Assembly: GCA_963785765.1 (NCBI GenBank)
Contig: CAWAWM010000008.1
Location: 558,001-622,000 of the forward strand
Length of the DNA: 64,000 nucleotides
Origin: DATBGO01 sp963785765
Lineage (GTDB): Bacteria; Actinomycetota; Actinomycetes; Streptosporangiales; Streptosporangiaceae
Direction of reading: 5' to 3'
Position numbers and translations under genes: made by a program. Shown here piece after piece: positions 1 through 9,081 of the stretch. The notes below the pieces were generated by a model. That model did not search any database. It saw nothing but the letters and a program-made list of their open reading frames with translations, and was not told the DNA's origin. Position 1 is the stretch's first letter. Each line of letters starts with the position of its first letter.

Positions 1-2
1 TC

Positions 3-542
3 GAGCCGGACACCCTCACCACCCGGGCTCTGATCGCCGAGCCCGGCTGCTCCAACGGTGCTGCCACCGCAGCACCCGATCGTGACCTGGCCAAGGCCGC
101 GGTGATCGAACGGCACAAGGGGACCGGCCGGATCGGGATCGGGTTCGTCTCCGGCTTCGGGTTGCAGCGCGGCGCGCTCGCCTCCACGCACGCGCACGAC
201 GCGCACAACCTCGGGGTCGTCGGCATGAACGACGCCGACATGGCGTTCGCCGCCAACCGGCTCGCCGAGATCGGCGGCGGGCAGGTGGCCGTGCTGGACG
301 GGCGGGTCCTGGCCGAGCTGCCCTGCCCGGTGGCGGGGCTGCTGTCCGAGTTGCCGTTCGAGGAGGTGGCCGCGGCGGCCGCCCGGCTCGACGCCGCCGC
401 GCATGCCGACCTCGGCGCCACCTATCCGGCGCCGTTCATGGCCATGTCGTTCCTGGCCCTGAGCGTGATACCGGAGCTCAGGATCACCGACCGGGGGCTG
501 GTGGACACGGTCAGGTTCGAGCCTGTTCCGTTGCCGGCCTGA
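3..542 (+). CDS. ade: Adenine deaminase, C-terminal part (5' end outside window)
   Basis: The gene is cut by the window edge; the reading frame is open from base 3. The visible 179 residues match the C-terminal domain of microbial adenine deaminase (adenine to hypoxanthine plus ammonia). Recognisable blocks are ERHKGTGRIG, then GFGLQRGALAST with HDAHN, then GMNDADMAFAANRLAEIGGG, and near the end FLALSVIPELRITDRGLVD. The metal-binding amidohydrolase core would lie upstream and is not seen. It ends 13 bases before a xanthine dehydrogenase FAD subunit, so hypoxanthine made here would feed directly into the following enzyme. Assignment is by remembered family motifs, not a search. Confidence 0.9.
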   Translation, partial: EPDTLTTRALIAEPGCSNGAATAAPDRDLAKAAVIERHKGTGRIGIGFVSGFGLQRGALASTHAHDAHNLGVVGMNDADMAFAANRLAEIGGGQVAVLDGRVLAELPCPVAGLLSELPFEEVAAAAARLDAAAHADLGATYPAPFMAMSFLALSVIPELRITDRGLVDTVRFEPVPLPA

Positions 543-555
543 CGGGCGGCCTGAC

Positions 556-1449
556 ATGGACGTGCTCCTGCCCCGCTCGCTTGACGAGGCGCTCGCGATG
601 AAGGCGGCCCGGCCGTCGGCCGTGCCCATCGCCGGCGGCACCGACCTGATGGTCGAGGTTAACTTCGGGCGGCTGCGTCCGGACGCCTTCCTGGACGTGA
701 GCCAGCTCCGCGAGCTCCAGGAGATCCGGCGCGAGGACGGGCACCTGTTCCTCGGCGCCGGAGTGACCTACGACCGGATCGAGCACTCGCTCATCGATTT
801 CCCGCCGCTGGTGCAGGCGTCCAGGTCGGTCGGATCCCCGCAGATCCGCCGCCGGGCGACGGTGGGCGGCAACCTGGGCACGGCGTCGCCGGCGGGCGAC
901 GCGCTGCCGGTCCTGGCCGCCTACCAGGCCGAGATCGTGATGGGCCAGGCCGGCGGCGGGATCCGCGCGCTGCCCTGGCACGACTTCCTGGTCGGCGTCA
1001 AGCACACGGCGCTGGCACCGGCCGAGCTCATCCTCGGCATGCGGTGGGCCATCCCGCGCGGCCCCGGGTCATTCTCGAAGATCGGCAGCCGTAACGCGAT
1101 GGTGATCGCCGTGGCCGGGCTGTGCCTGCAGATCGATGAGGACGCGCGGATGGTGCGGGTGGCGCTGGGCTCGGTCGCGCCGACCGTGGTGCGGGCGCCC
1201 GCGGCCGAGATGTTCGCGGCCCGCGCGCTGGCTGACGCGGGCGCGTGGCAGGACCCGGCGGCCGAGCTGGCGGACCCGGTGGTGGCCGAGTTCGGCGAGC
1301 TGGTCCAGGCGGTCGCGGTTCCCATCGACGACGTGCGCGGCGCCGCGGCGTACCGGCGGTACGGCTGCGGGGTCCTGGCGCGCCGGGCGCTGCGCTGGGC
1401 CCTGGCCGACCGGCGCACAGCTATCGCAGGCGAGGTGATCGGATGCTGA
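556..1449 (+). CDS. Xanthine dehydrogenase family FAD-binding subunit
   Basis: 297-residue medium subunit of a molybdenum hydroxylase; it carries FAD and passes electrons to the final acceptor. The two FAD-binding signatures are visible: PIAGGTDL at about residues 24-31 and TVGGNLGTASPAGD at about 102-115. Length is usual for CoxM/XdhB-type subunits. It starts with ATG shortly after the adenine deaminase stop, and its stop lies inside the start of the 2Fe-2S subunit gene (7-base overlap), so the two are probably translationally coupled. With the next two genes it forms a complete three-subunit enzyme (order FAD, FeS, Mo), probably oxidising hypoxanthine or xanthine given the adjacent deaminase. 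Confidence 0.93.
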   Translation: MDVLLPRSLDEALAMKAARPSAVPIAGGTDLMVEVNFGRLRPDAFLDVSQLRELQEIRREDGHLFLGAGVTYDRIEHSLIDFPPLVQASRSVGSPQIRRRATVGGNLGTASPAGDALPVLAAYQAEIVMGQAGGGIRALPWHDFLVGVKHTALAPAELILGMRWAIPRGPGSFSKIGSRNAMVIAVAGLCLQIDEDARMVRVALGSVAPTVVRAPAAEMFAARALADAGAWQDPAAELADPVVAEFGELVQAVAVPIDDVRGAAAYRRYGCGVLARRALRWALADRRTAIAGEVIGC

Positions 1450-1916
1450 TCCGGGTCCGGGTGAACGGTCAGTGGCGGGAGGCGGACTGCTGGCCTGGCG
1501 TCAGCCTGCTCGGCTACCTGCGCGACGGGCTACAGCTACGCGGCACCAAGAACGCCTGCGAGCAGGGCGAGTGCGGATCGTGCTCGGTGTGGCTGAACGG
1601 CCAGGTGGTGTGCGCGTGCCTGGTGCTGGCGGCCCAGGCCGACGGCGGCGAGGTCACGACGATCGAGGCGCTCGGCGACGAGGGCTCGCCCGGCCTGGTC
1701 CAGCGGGCGTTCGTCGAGGCCGGAGCGGTGCAGTGCGGGTTCTGCACGCCGGGGCTGATCGTGGCGGTGACCGATCTGCTGCACCACGACCCCGATCCGT
1801 CCGACGAGACCGTGCGCGAGGCGCTGGCCGGCAACCTGTGCCGGTGCACCGGCTACCAGAAGATCATCGACGGCGTACATCTCGCCGCGAGCCGCGCACG
1901 GCAGGGCACGACATGA
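1443..1916 (+). CDS. Xanthine dehydrogenase family 2Fe-2S subunit
   Basis: 157-residue small subunit carrying two [2Fe-2S] clusters that relay electrons from the molybdenum site to FAD. All eight ligands are present: C39, C44, C47 and C59 in the N-terminal plant-ferredoxin-like domain, and C98, C101, C133 and C135 in the helical domain (motifs QCGFCTPG and NLCRCTGY). Start is the ATG at 1443, because the conserved beta-strand MLIRVRVNG begins there; the longer upstream reading frame is only the shadow of the FAD gene. This intact protein is a useful ruler for the cysteine-less domain of the gene at 12816-15836, which keeps identical spacing. Confidence 0.95.
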   Translation: MLIRVRVNGQWREADCWPGVSLLGYLRDGLQLRGTKNACEQGECGSCSVWLNGQVVCACLVLAAQADGGEVTTIEALGDEGSPGLVQRAFVEAGAVQCGFCTPGLIVAVTDLLHHDPDPSDETVREALAGNLCRCTGYQKIIDGVHLAASRARQGTT

Positions 1917-1980
1917 CCGGCGAGCAGCGCGCCAGGGGCCCGGGCCCCGGTGAACCTGAACCGGCGGAGCGGAGGGTCCC

Positions 1981-4335
1981 GTGAGCGTGATCAGCACGGT
2001 GCCGGCCACCGAGCGTGTCGCCGGCGGGGTCGGCGATTCGGTGCCCCGGATCGATGGCATCCCGAAGGCGGTCGGGACGTTCGCGTACGCGAGCGACCTG
2101 TGGGCCGACGGCATGCTGTACGGCGCTACCACCAGGAGCCCGCACGCGTCAGCCCGCGTGGTCTCGGTCGACACCGGACCCGCGCTCGCGCTGCCCGGCG
2201 TGCACGCGGTGCTGACCGCCGCCGACGTGCCGGGCAAGCCCACGTTCGGGCTCGAGTTCGCCGATGAGCCCGCGCTCGCGTTCGATCGGGTCAGGTACGC
2301 GGGCGAGCCGGTGGCGGTGGTCGCCGCCGACGATCCCGAGCTGGCGCGGCGCGCGGCCGGCCTGGTGGTGGTCGATTACGAGCTGCTGCCGCCGCTACTC
2401 GACATGACCGAGGCGCTGAGCCCAGGCGCCCCGAAAGTGCATCAGTTCGGCAACGTACTCAGGCACGTCCACATCTGCCACGGTGACCCGGACGCGGGAG
2501 CGGAGGTGTGGGTCGAGGGGTATTACGAGACGGCCATGCAGGACAACGCCCCGCTCGGCCCCGAGGGCGGCCTGGCCGTCCCGGCCCCGGACGGCGGCGT
2601 GGATCTGCAGGTCAACACCCAGTGGCTGCACGTCGACCGGCAGCAGATCGCCGCCTGCCTTCGGCTGCCTGAGGAGCAGGTCCGGATCACGCTGGCCGGG
2701 ATGGGCGGCGCGTTCGGCGCCCGCGAGGACATCCACCTGCAGATTCACGCCTGCCTGCTGGCCCTGGCCACCGGGCGGCCGGTCAAGCTGGAGTACGGGC
2801 GGGAGGAGTCCTTCCGCGGTCACCGGCACCGGCACCCGTCGCGGCTGTGGCTGCGGCACGGCGCGACCCGCGACGGCAGGCTGGTCAGCGTGCACGCCAG
2901 GCTGCTGCTGGACGGCGGCGCGTACAGCTCATCGTCGCCTGCGGTGCTGGGCAACGCCTCGACCCTCGCGGCCGGGCCGTACGAGGTGCCGAACGCGCTG
3001 ATCGACGGCACCGTCGTCTACACCAACAACCCGCCGTGCGGCGCGATGCGCGGGTTCGGCGCTCCGCAGGTGTGCTTCGGCCACGAAGCACAACTGGACA
3101 AGCTCGCGGCGGCGCTGCAGATCGATCCGCTCGAGCTGCGCCGCCGCAACGCGCTGCGGACCGGATCCGTACTGCCCACCGGCCAGGTCATCCGGGGCTC
3201 GGCGCCGATGAGCGAGATGATCGACGTGCTGGCCGCGATGCCGGTGCCAGCGGCCGAGCCGGCCGCCGGCCGCGACCCCATGAGGTATCCAGGCGGCGCG
3301 GGGAACGTCAGCCGGGGCGAGTGCCTGCGCCGCGGGATCGGCTACGGCATCGGCTTCAAGAACGTCGCCTACAGCGAGGGGTTCGACGACTCGGCGCAGG
3401 CCAGCGTGCGGCTGTCGCAGGGACCCGACGGGCCGGTGGCGCAGATCCAGACGGCGGCCGTGGAATGCGGGCAGGGCCTGCTGACCGTCCTGACCCAGAT
3501 CGCCCGCACCGAGCTGGGGCTCCATGAGGTGACGTTCAGGTCGCATGACACGACCATCGGCTCGGCCGGCTCGACCTCGGCCTCGCGGCAGACCATGATG
3601 GCGGGCGGCGCCGTGCAGCAGGCCTGCCGGGCGGTCATCGCCGAGTTGTCCCGGCGAGCGGGCCTGCCCATCGATCCGCGGCAGGACGACCTCGCGGACC
3701 TGCTGGGCCAGCCAGTCGAGCGGACCGAGGTCTATCACCATCGCCGCACCACCGGCTTCGATGCGGACGGCCAGGGCGACATCCATGTGAGCTTCGTGTT
3801 CGGTGCCGAGCGCGCCATCGTGGAGGTGGACACCGAGCTCGGCCTGGTCCGGGTGGTCCAGATCGATGCGGTCCAGGATGTCGGCCTGGCCATCAACCCG
3901 GCCGCGGTGGCCGGCCAGATCGAGGGCGGTACCGCCATGGGCCTCGGACTGGCCGTCATGGAGGAGATCCGGCTGACCGGCGGGCGGATCGCGAACGCGT
4001 CCTTCACCGACTACCTGATACCGACCATCCTGGATGTCCCGCCGATCAGCTCCGAGCTGGTGGAGGATCCCGAGCCCGGCGTGCCCTACGGGGTGAAGGG
4101 GATCGGCGAGTCGGCCACGATCGTGGCGACGGCCGCGGTGGTCGCGGCGATCAGGGATGCGACCGGGATGGAGCTGAACCGGGCCCCGGTGCGCCCCGAC
4201 GACATCGTCGGCCTGCGCGCCGCGGCGACCGCCGCGCAGTGGCCGCCCAACCCGGACCCGCCCTGGCAGGTCCCGGTGCCCGAGGTGGCGGGCCTCGGCA
4301 TGGGGCAGCAGCAGCTGATGACCGGCACGTCCTGA
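1981..4335 (+). CDS. Xanthine dehydrogenase family molybdopterin-binding subunit
   Basis: 784-residue large catalytic subunit binding the molybdopterin cytosine dinucleotide cofactor. Typical blocks are GGAFGARED near residue 245, PCGAMRGFGAPQ near 355, and GVPYGVKGIGES near 701-711, where E710 matches the catalytic glutamate of this family. Initiation is a GTG preceded by GGAGGG (about 1969-1975), a good ribosome site. It closes the FAD-FeS-Mo operon downstream of adenine deaminase. Substrate is inferred from context as hypoxanthine/xanthine; the subunit alone does not rule out another N-heterocycle or aldehyde. Confidence 0.93.
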   Translation: MSVISTVPATERVAGGVGDSVPRIDGIPKAVGTFAYASDLWADGMLYGATTRSPHASARVVSVDTGPALALPGVHAVLTAADVPGKPTFGLEFADEPALAFDRVRYAGEPVAVVAADDPELARRAAGLVVVDYELLPPLLDMTEALSPGAPKVHQFGNVLRHVHICHGDPDAGAEVWVEGYYETAMQDNAPLGPEGGLAVPAPDGGVDLQVNTQWLHVDRQQIAACLRLPEEQVRITLAGMGGAFGAREDIHLQIHACLLALATGRPVKLEYGREESFRGHRHRHPSRLWLRHGATRDGRLVSVHARLLLDGGAYSSSSPAVLGNASTLAAGPYEVPNALIDGTVVYTNNPPCGAMRGFGAPQVCFGHEAQLDKLAAALQIDPLELRRRNALRTGSVLPTGQVIRGSAPMSEMIDVLAAMPVPAAEPAAGRDPMRYPGGAGNVSRGECLRRGIGYGIGFKNVAYSEGFDDSAQASVRLSQGPDGPVAQIQTAAVECGQGLLTVLTQIARTELGLHEVTFRSHDTTIGSAGSTSASRQTMMAGGAVQQACRAVIAELSRRAGLPIDPRQDDLADLLGQPVERTEVYHHRRTTGFDADGQGDIHVSFVFGAERAIVEVDTELGLVRVVQIDAVQDVGLAINPAAVAGQIEGGTAMGLGLAVMEEIRLTGGRIANASFTDYLIPTILDVPPISSELVEDPEPGVPYGVKGIGESATIVATAAVVAAIRDATGMELNRAPVRPDDIVGLRAAATAAQWPPNPDPPWQVPVPEVAGLGMGQQQLMTGTS

Positions 4336-4546
4336 CGCGAGCCGGTTGCGGGGCGGCCGCTCGGCTGCGGTGCGCCGATAATTCGCTTTTGCCTGACTGT
4401 GGGAACTGATGTGATGGAGTCCGGCCCCAGGTGCCGGCGCAGTCTGGCCCACCGGGGCGTTGTGACGCGCTCCGTGCGCGGCGACCGGCGGGGGCGCCCA
4501 ATGCTGGGCATGCGGGCGGCGAGCTGATCCGAAGGGGAAAAACAGC

Positions 4547-6820
4547 GTGAGCGGCAGCGACGGCCACACGACCGATACCGGGCAAGATCGCACGGGCGAG
4601 GATCGCCTGGGGCAGGATCGCCCGGGACGCGACAGGATGCCGGGGACCTCCGAACGCGGGGTCTTCGCCTGGCTCGGCCGCGCCGTGGTACGCCACCCGT
4701 GGCGGGTCATCGCGCTGTGGATCGTGGCCGCGGTGGCGGTGATCGCCACGTCGCCGGGCCTGCCCACGACGACCAATGAGAGCAGCTTCCTGCCCAAGGG
4801 CTACGAGTCGATCCGGGCCGCGGACCTGCAAAGCAGGGCATTCCCGCAGGCGGGCAACGTGACCAGCGCGGCGGCCATCATCGTTTTCGCGCGGGCCGAC
4901 GGCGCGAGGCTGACCAGCGCCGACTCCGCCAAGGTCGGGCAGATTGCGGCGTCGCTCGGCGCCCGGCACATTCCCAACATCGACGGGATCGCGGCCGGGC
5001 CGCCGTCGCCGAACCGCCTGGTTCAGACCGCGCTGGTGGCCATGCCCACCAATGTGCTGAACGGGTCGGGCACCGCCGCAGGCGACGCGATCAAGACGCT
5101 GCGCGCCGATATCAAGCCGCTGATGACCGGCACGGGCCTGACCGAGGGGGTGACCGGGTCCGCGGCCCAGGTCCTGGATAGCCAGCAATCCAGCCAGCGG
5201 GCCGATCAGATCGTCCTGCTCGCCACGTTCGCCCTGATCCTCATCCTGCTGCTGGTGATCTTCCGGAGCCCGATCATCGCGCTGCTGCCGCTCATCCTGA
5301 TCGCGCTCGTGTCCCAGGTCGCGACCGGCCTGGTCAGCGACGTCAACAAGGCCTTCAATCTCAACACCGACAGCTCGATCTCGACGATCCTGATCGTGGT
5401 GCTGTTCGGCATCGGCACCGACTACATCCTGTTCCTGATCTTCCGTTACCGGGAACGGCTGCGGGCAGGCGAGGACGCCAAGCAGGCCATGGTCACCGCC
5501 GTCACCCGGGTCGGCGAGGCGATCGCCTCGGCCGCGGGCGTGGTCATCGTGGCGTTCCTCGCGCTGACCCTGTCCACGTTGAGCGTGCTGCGGGCGATCG
5601 GCCCGGCGCTGGCCATCGCCGTGGCCACCACGCTGGTCGCCGGGCTGACGCTGGTGCCCGCGGTGGTCTCGTTGCTCGGGACCCGCGTGTTCTGGCCGTC
5701 CAAGTCGTGGCGGAAAGAGCCCGAGGCGGCCAGGTTCGCCGCCATAGGCCGGTCGCTCGGCCGCCATCCGGGGCGGTTCGCCGCGGTGTCCGGCTTGGTG
5801 CTCGCCGGTCTCGCGGTCGGCGCGTTCAACTATCATCCGACGTTCGACCTGTCCTCGGCGGGCATCCCGAACACCGCCGAGTCGCAGACGGCGCTGAAGA
5901 CGCTCGAAAAGGGACTGCCGCCCGGCGCGACCGACCCGACCGATGTGTTCCTGCAGTCCAGGTCGGGTCAGCCGCTGAGCACGGCGCAGCTCGCGGTCTA
6001 CGGCGCGAGGCTGAAGACGCTGGACGGCGTGGGAGCGGTCGCGGCACCGAAGGTCAGCGCGGATAAGGCGACCGCCGACTACACCGTCACCCTGACCCAC
6101 GATCCCACGTCTACGGCCGCGGTCGCCGCGATGAAGGGGCCGCTGCGGGCGGGTGCCCACGCCGCGGCGCCGCCGGGCACCTATGCCCTGGTCGGGGGCA
6201 CAACCTCGGTTTTCGCCGACATCCAGCGGGCGGTCAACCACGACTACGCCGTCGTGTTCCCGGTCGCGGCCGTCATCATCTTGCTGATCCTCGCGCTGCT
6301 GCTGCGCAGCGTTGTCGCGCCCTGGTACCTGATGGCCTCGGTCGGGCTCGGTTTCGGCGCGACCCTGGGCGCCAGCGTGCTGGTGTTCCAGGGCCTGCGC
6401 GGCGAGGCGGGCCTGGTGTTCCTGCTGCCCGTCTACATGTACCTGTTCGTGGTGGCCCTGGGTACCGACTACAACATCCTGATGATCACGCGGCTGCGGG
6501 AGGAGGCGAGAGCGGGCAATAACCCGCGCGATGCCGCGGCGCTGGCGCTGCGGCATACCGGCCCGACCATCGGGGCGGCCGGAGTGATCCTGGCCGGGAC
6601 GTTCGCCTCGCTGATCCTGGCCGGAAACTCGATCCTGTCCCAGCTCGGCTTCGCCGTGTCGTGCGGCATCGCGCTCGCCGCCTTCGTCATGGCCATGTTC
6701 TTCACCCCGAGCCTCACCGCGCTGATCGGGCATCTCGCCTGGTGGCCCGGCCACGCCGACCGGCCGCGGACCGGCATGCCCGCAGACGATGCCGAGCGGC
6801 CGGCCCCGGCGCGTCGCTGA
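4547..6820 (+). CDS. MMPL/RND family membrane transporter
   Basis: 757-residue member of the MMPL branch of RND transporters, proton-driven exporters of lipids or drugs in actinobacteria. Layout is the classic two-fold repeat: a first helix at about residues 47-65, an extracytoplasmic domain, helices at roughly 220-385, a second extracytoplasmic domain and helices at roughly 565-735. Both family signatures are present, GIGTDYILFLIFRYRE in the first half and ALGTDYNILMITRLREE in the second. GTG start after GAAGGGGAAAA. About 210 bases separate it from the xanthine dehydrogenase operon, so it is probably a separate unit. Cargo cannot be inferred. Confidence 0.92.
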   Translation: MSGSDGHTTDTGQDRTGEDRLGQDRPGRDRMPGTSERGVFAWLGRAVVRHPWRVIALWIVAAVAVIATSPGLPTTTNESSFLPKGYESIRAADLQSRAFPQAGNVTSAAAIIVFARADGARLTSADSAKVGQIAASLGARHIPNIDGIAAGPPSPNRLVQTALVAMPTNVLNGSGTAAGDAIKTLRADIKPLMTGTGLTEGVTGSAAQVLDSQQSSQRADQIVLLATFALILILLLVIFRSPIIALLPLILIALVSQVATGLVSDVNKAFNLNTDSSISTILIVVLFGIGTDYILFLIFRYRERLRAGEDAKQAMVTAVTRVGEAIASAAGVVIVAFLALTLSTLSVLRAIGPALAIAVATTLVAGLTLVPAVVSLLGTRVFWPSKSWRKEPEAARFAAIGRSLGRHPGRFAAVSGLVLAGLAVGAFNYHPTFDLSSAGIPNTAESQTALKTLEKGLPPGATDPTDVFLQSRSGQPLSTAQLAVYGARLKTLDGVGAVAAPKVSADKATADYTVTLTHDPTSTAAVAAMKGPLRAGAHAAAPPGTYALVGGTTSVFADIQRAVNHDYAVVFPVAAVIILLILALLLRSVVAPWYLMASVGLGFGATLGASVLVFQGLRGEAGLVFLLPVYMYLFVVALGTDYNILMITRLREEARAGNNPRDAAALALRHTGPTIGAAGVILAGTFASLILAGNSILSQLGFAVSCGIALAAFVMAMFFTPSLTALIGHLAWWPGHADRPRTGMPADDAERPAPARR

Positions 6821-6851
6821 GGCCGTGGGCTGGCCAGTCGCGCCGAGGGCG

Positions 6852-7511
6852 TCAGGATTCCAGGTACTTGAGGGCGGCGATGACCCGGCGGTTGTCGTGG
6901 CCGTCGGGGGCCAGGCCCAGTTTGGCGAAGATGCTGGCGGCGTGCTTTTCGACGACTCCGGGCGAGATGGTGAGGGTGCTGGCGATGGCGGCGTTCGACC
7001 GGCCCTGGGCCATCAGCGAGAGCACCTCTCGTTCCCGGGGCGTGAGCGTCGCCAGCGAGTCGGTCCGCCGGCTGGCGCGCAGCAGCTGCCGGACTACTTC
7101 CGGGTCGAGGACGGTACCGCCGTGCGCGACACGGGAGATGGCCTCGATGAAGTCGCTGACGTCGGCAACGCGGTCCTTCAGCAGGTAGCCGACGCCGGCC
7201 GGTGCTCCGGCGAACAGCTCGGCAGCGGACCGGGTTTCGATGTACTGGGAGAAGACGAGCACGCCGACCTGGGGATGGTCCTGGTGGATCGACTGGGCCG
7301 CGCGCAGACCTTCGTCTGTGTGGTTGGGCGGCATGCGCACGTCGATGATGGCCACGTCGGGCCGGAACTCATCGACGGCCTGCCGCAACGCTGCGGCGTC
7401 AGCCACCGCGGCCACCACGTCGTGGCCCCGCCTGATGAGGGTCTGGGTGAGCCCGTCCCGCATGATCGCGGAGTCCTCCGCGATCACGATGCGCAAGGAG
7501 GCGGACATCAC
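6852..7511 (-). CDS. LuxR/NarL-family response regulator
   Basis: 219 residues. The receiver domain fills the first 120 residues with the acidic pocket at E11-D12 and phosphoacceptor D57 in IIDVRMP. A GerE-type helix-turn-helix follows at about 150-205 (LTPREREVLSLMAQGRSNAAIA). The start overlaps the last 4 bases of the histidine kinase gene (ATGA), so the pair is co-translated and forms a cognate two-component system. Upstream in the same direction lie an ABC transporter pair, a common arrangement in which the regulator controls the exporter. It converges on the MMPL gene with a gap of about 30 bases. Confidence 0.95.
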   Translation of the reverse strand: MMSASLRIVIAEDSAIMRDGLTQTLIRRGHDVVAAVADAAALRQAVDEFRPDVAIIDVRMPPNHTDEGLRAAQSIHQDHPQVGVLVFSQYIETRSAAELFAGAPAGVGYLLKDRVADVSDFIEAISRVAHGGTVLDPEVVRQLLRASRRTDSLATLTPREREVLSLMAQGRSNAAIASTLTISPGVVEKHAASIFAKLGLAPDGHDNRRVIAALKYLES

Positions 7512-8854
7512 GCGTGGCCAGGCAACTCGATCGTGACGACGGTCGGGCCGCCGGGCGGGCTGTCGATGCCCAGGCGCCCGTCGACCGTCTGCACCCGTTC
7601 GAGCAGCCCGGCCAGCCCGCCTCCGGGAACCAGACGAGCTTCGCCGGCCCCATTGTCGGTCACGGTCATGAGTAGCATCCCGTCTTGGTCGCTGACGTCG
7701 ATGGTGGCGTGCGTCGCCGCGCTGTGCTTGGTCACATTAGCCAGGAGCTCCGCCGCGCAGAAGTAGGCGATCGCTTCGATGGCGGGCGAGGCCCGTTCGC
7801 CCATCCTGACCGTCACGTCGGTGGGGGTCGCGCCGGCCTGGGCCAGATTGGACAAGGCGGCCCCGAGGCCGCGGTCGAGCGCGGCCGGATGGATGCCCCG
7901 GGCGAGGTCCCGTAGCTCAGCGAGCGTTTCCTTGGCATGCTGATGGGCCGCGCTGACCAGCATCCGGGTGCGGTCGCCGTCGCTGTCGGCCACCCCGCCG
8001 CTGGCCGCTTCGAGGTCCTCCTTGATCTCCCCGAGGGCCATGGCCAGCGCGGTGAGCCGGACCTGCGCTCCGTCATGCAGATCTCGCTCGATCCGCCGGA
8101 GCCTGGCCGCCGACGCGTCAACTGCCTGGGCCCGCCGTTCCTGCAGTTCCTGGGCGCGCTCGGCGGCGGCGGCGATCCTGACCTGGGCGTCGCGCTCAGC
8201 CTCCAGGCGGACGGCGCGTTCCTCCAGCGAGGCGTAATAGGCGCGCCGGTAACGGTAGGCCACCGAATCACCAAGCACCCACGCAGTCAGCGCAGCGCCG
8301 CCCAGGCCGACCGCCGCGCCGAAAATTGCATCCCCTGGACTCGCCGTGTGCGCCGGGGCCCAGCGAGCGATAGCCACGACGGAGCCGAGCAGGCAGACCG
8401 CCAGGCCGGCCAGGGAGATCCGGCGGGGCCGGTGGGCGGCCAGGGTGTACAGCAGCACCAAGATCGCCACATCGGTCACGGTCGGCTGCAGCGCAGCAAC
8501 CGGCGCCGAAGCCCCGGACTGCACGCCGAAGATGATCTGCGCCGCCCCGATGGTCGCCGCCACCCCGAACGCCGCCACCGGATACCGGCGGCGCGGTATC
8601 ACGGTGGCGGCGAGCAGCAGGTTGACCGCGATCGCGGTGAGCCACACGCTGGGCGGCCCGACGGGGACCTGACCCACGCTGAACCCGAACAGCACCACGG
8701 CCAGCAGCCCGTCAGCCTGCCATGGATGACTGCGGACCGACGCGTACACGTCCTGCAGCACCTTCCCAGGGTAGGCGCTGGTCGCCGGGGCGGGCGGCCG
8801 CCGCGTGGCTGACTTGCCAGGCTCGCCGGCGCCGCCGCGGTCAGAACGCAACAA
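7508..8854 (-). CDS. Sensor histidine kinase (NarL-type, HisKA_3)
   Basis: 448 residues with about five predicted membrane helices in the first 200 residues, a coiled stretch at about 205-245, then the dimerisation/phosphoacceptor motif RRIERDLHDGAQ with H260, and a C-terminal HATPase domain (CAAELLANVTKHS and TDNGAGEARLVPGGGLAGL). The start used is a TTG at 8852-8854 that overlaps the end of the small ORF at 8841-9047. A start further inside, near VLQDVYASV, is also possible because the first 30 residues look unconserved. It phosphorylates the regulator encoded immediately downstream. The signal sensed is unknown; few residues lie outside the membrane. Confidence 0.93.
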   Translation of the reverse strand: MLRSDRGGAGEPGKSATRRPPAPATSAYPGKVLQDVYASVRSHPWQADGLLAVVLFGFSVGQVPVGPPSVWLTAIAVNLLLAATVIPRRRYPVAAFGVAATIGAAQIIFGVQSGASAPVAALQPTVTDVAILVLLYTLAAHRPRRISLAGLAVCLLGSVVAIARWAPAHTASPGDAIFGAAVGLGGAALTAWVLGDSVAYRYRRAYYASLEERAVRLEAERDAQVRIAAAAERAQELQERRAQAVDASAARLRRIERDLHDGAQVRLTALAMALGEIKEDLEAASGGVADSDGDRTRMLVSAAHQHAKETLAELRDLARGIHPAALDRGLGAALSNLAQAGATPTDVTVRMGERASPAIEAIAYFCAAELLANVTKHSAATHATIDVSDQDGMLLMTVTDNGAGEARLVPGGGLAGLLERVQTVDGRLGIDSPPGGPTVVTIELPGHA

Positions 8855-9047
8855 AGCCCGAACCAGTCATCAAGATGACCTGCGACAGGAATCTGCTGGT
8901 CCCGTTGCAGACCGGCTTCGCGCCCGTGTTTGCCGCGCCCGTGTTTGCTGCGGTTGGCGCGCAGCCAGCCATCGTGAGCGCGTCGGCGAGCAGGGCGGGG
9001 CTGGTCGCCCGGATGCCGAAACCGCGGGCAGGAGACTTCCTGTGCAT
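8841..9047 (-). CDS. Possible small protein between ABC permease and histidine kinase
   Basis: 68 codons on the same strand as its neighbours. The ATG at 9047 has a fair ribosome site (AGAAGGG, spacing about 7), and the stop overlaps the TTG start of the histidine kinase by 14 bases, as expected for an operon member. The sequence has no family I recognise; the last 18 residues (RFLSQVILMTGSGFVAF) are hydrophobic. It fills what would otherwise be a 227-base gap in a tightly packed operon. Coding status is uncertain, since GC-rich DNA gives chance frames of this size. Confidence 0.3.
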   Translation of the reverse strand: MHRKSPARGFGIRATSPALLADALTMAGCAPTAANTGAANTGAKPVCNGTSRFLSQVILMTGSGFVAF

Positions 9048-9081
9048 GTGAGAGCCCTTCTCTGGTCAAGTTCGTGCGCAG

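Noticed and set aside
2929..4797. 622-codon minus-strand frame over the xanthine dehydrogenase large subunit
   Set aside because: It is antisense to a clearly conserved gene and is Arg/Gly/His-rich nonsense produced by GC-rich codon periodicity.
4151..6754. 867-codon minus-strand frame over the MMPL gene
   Set aside because: Shadow of the real gene; composition is Gly/Arg/Asp/Gln repeats with no motif.
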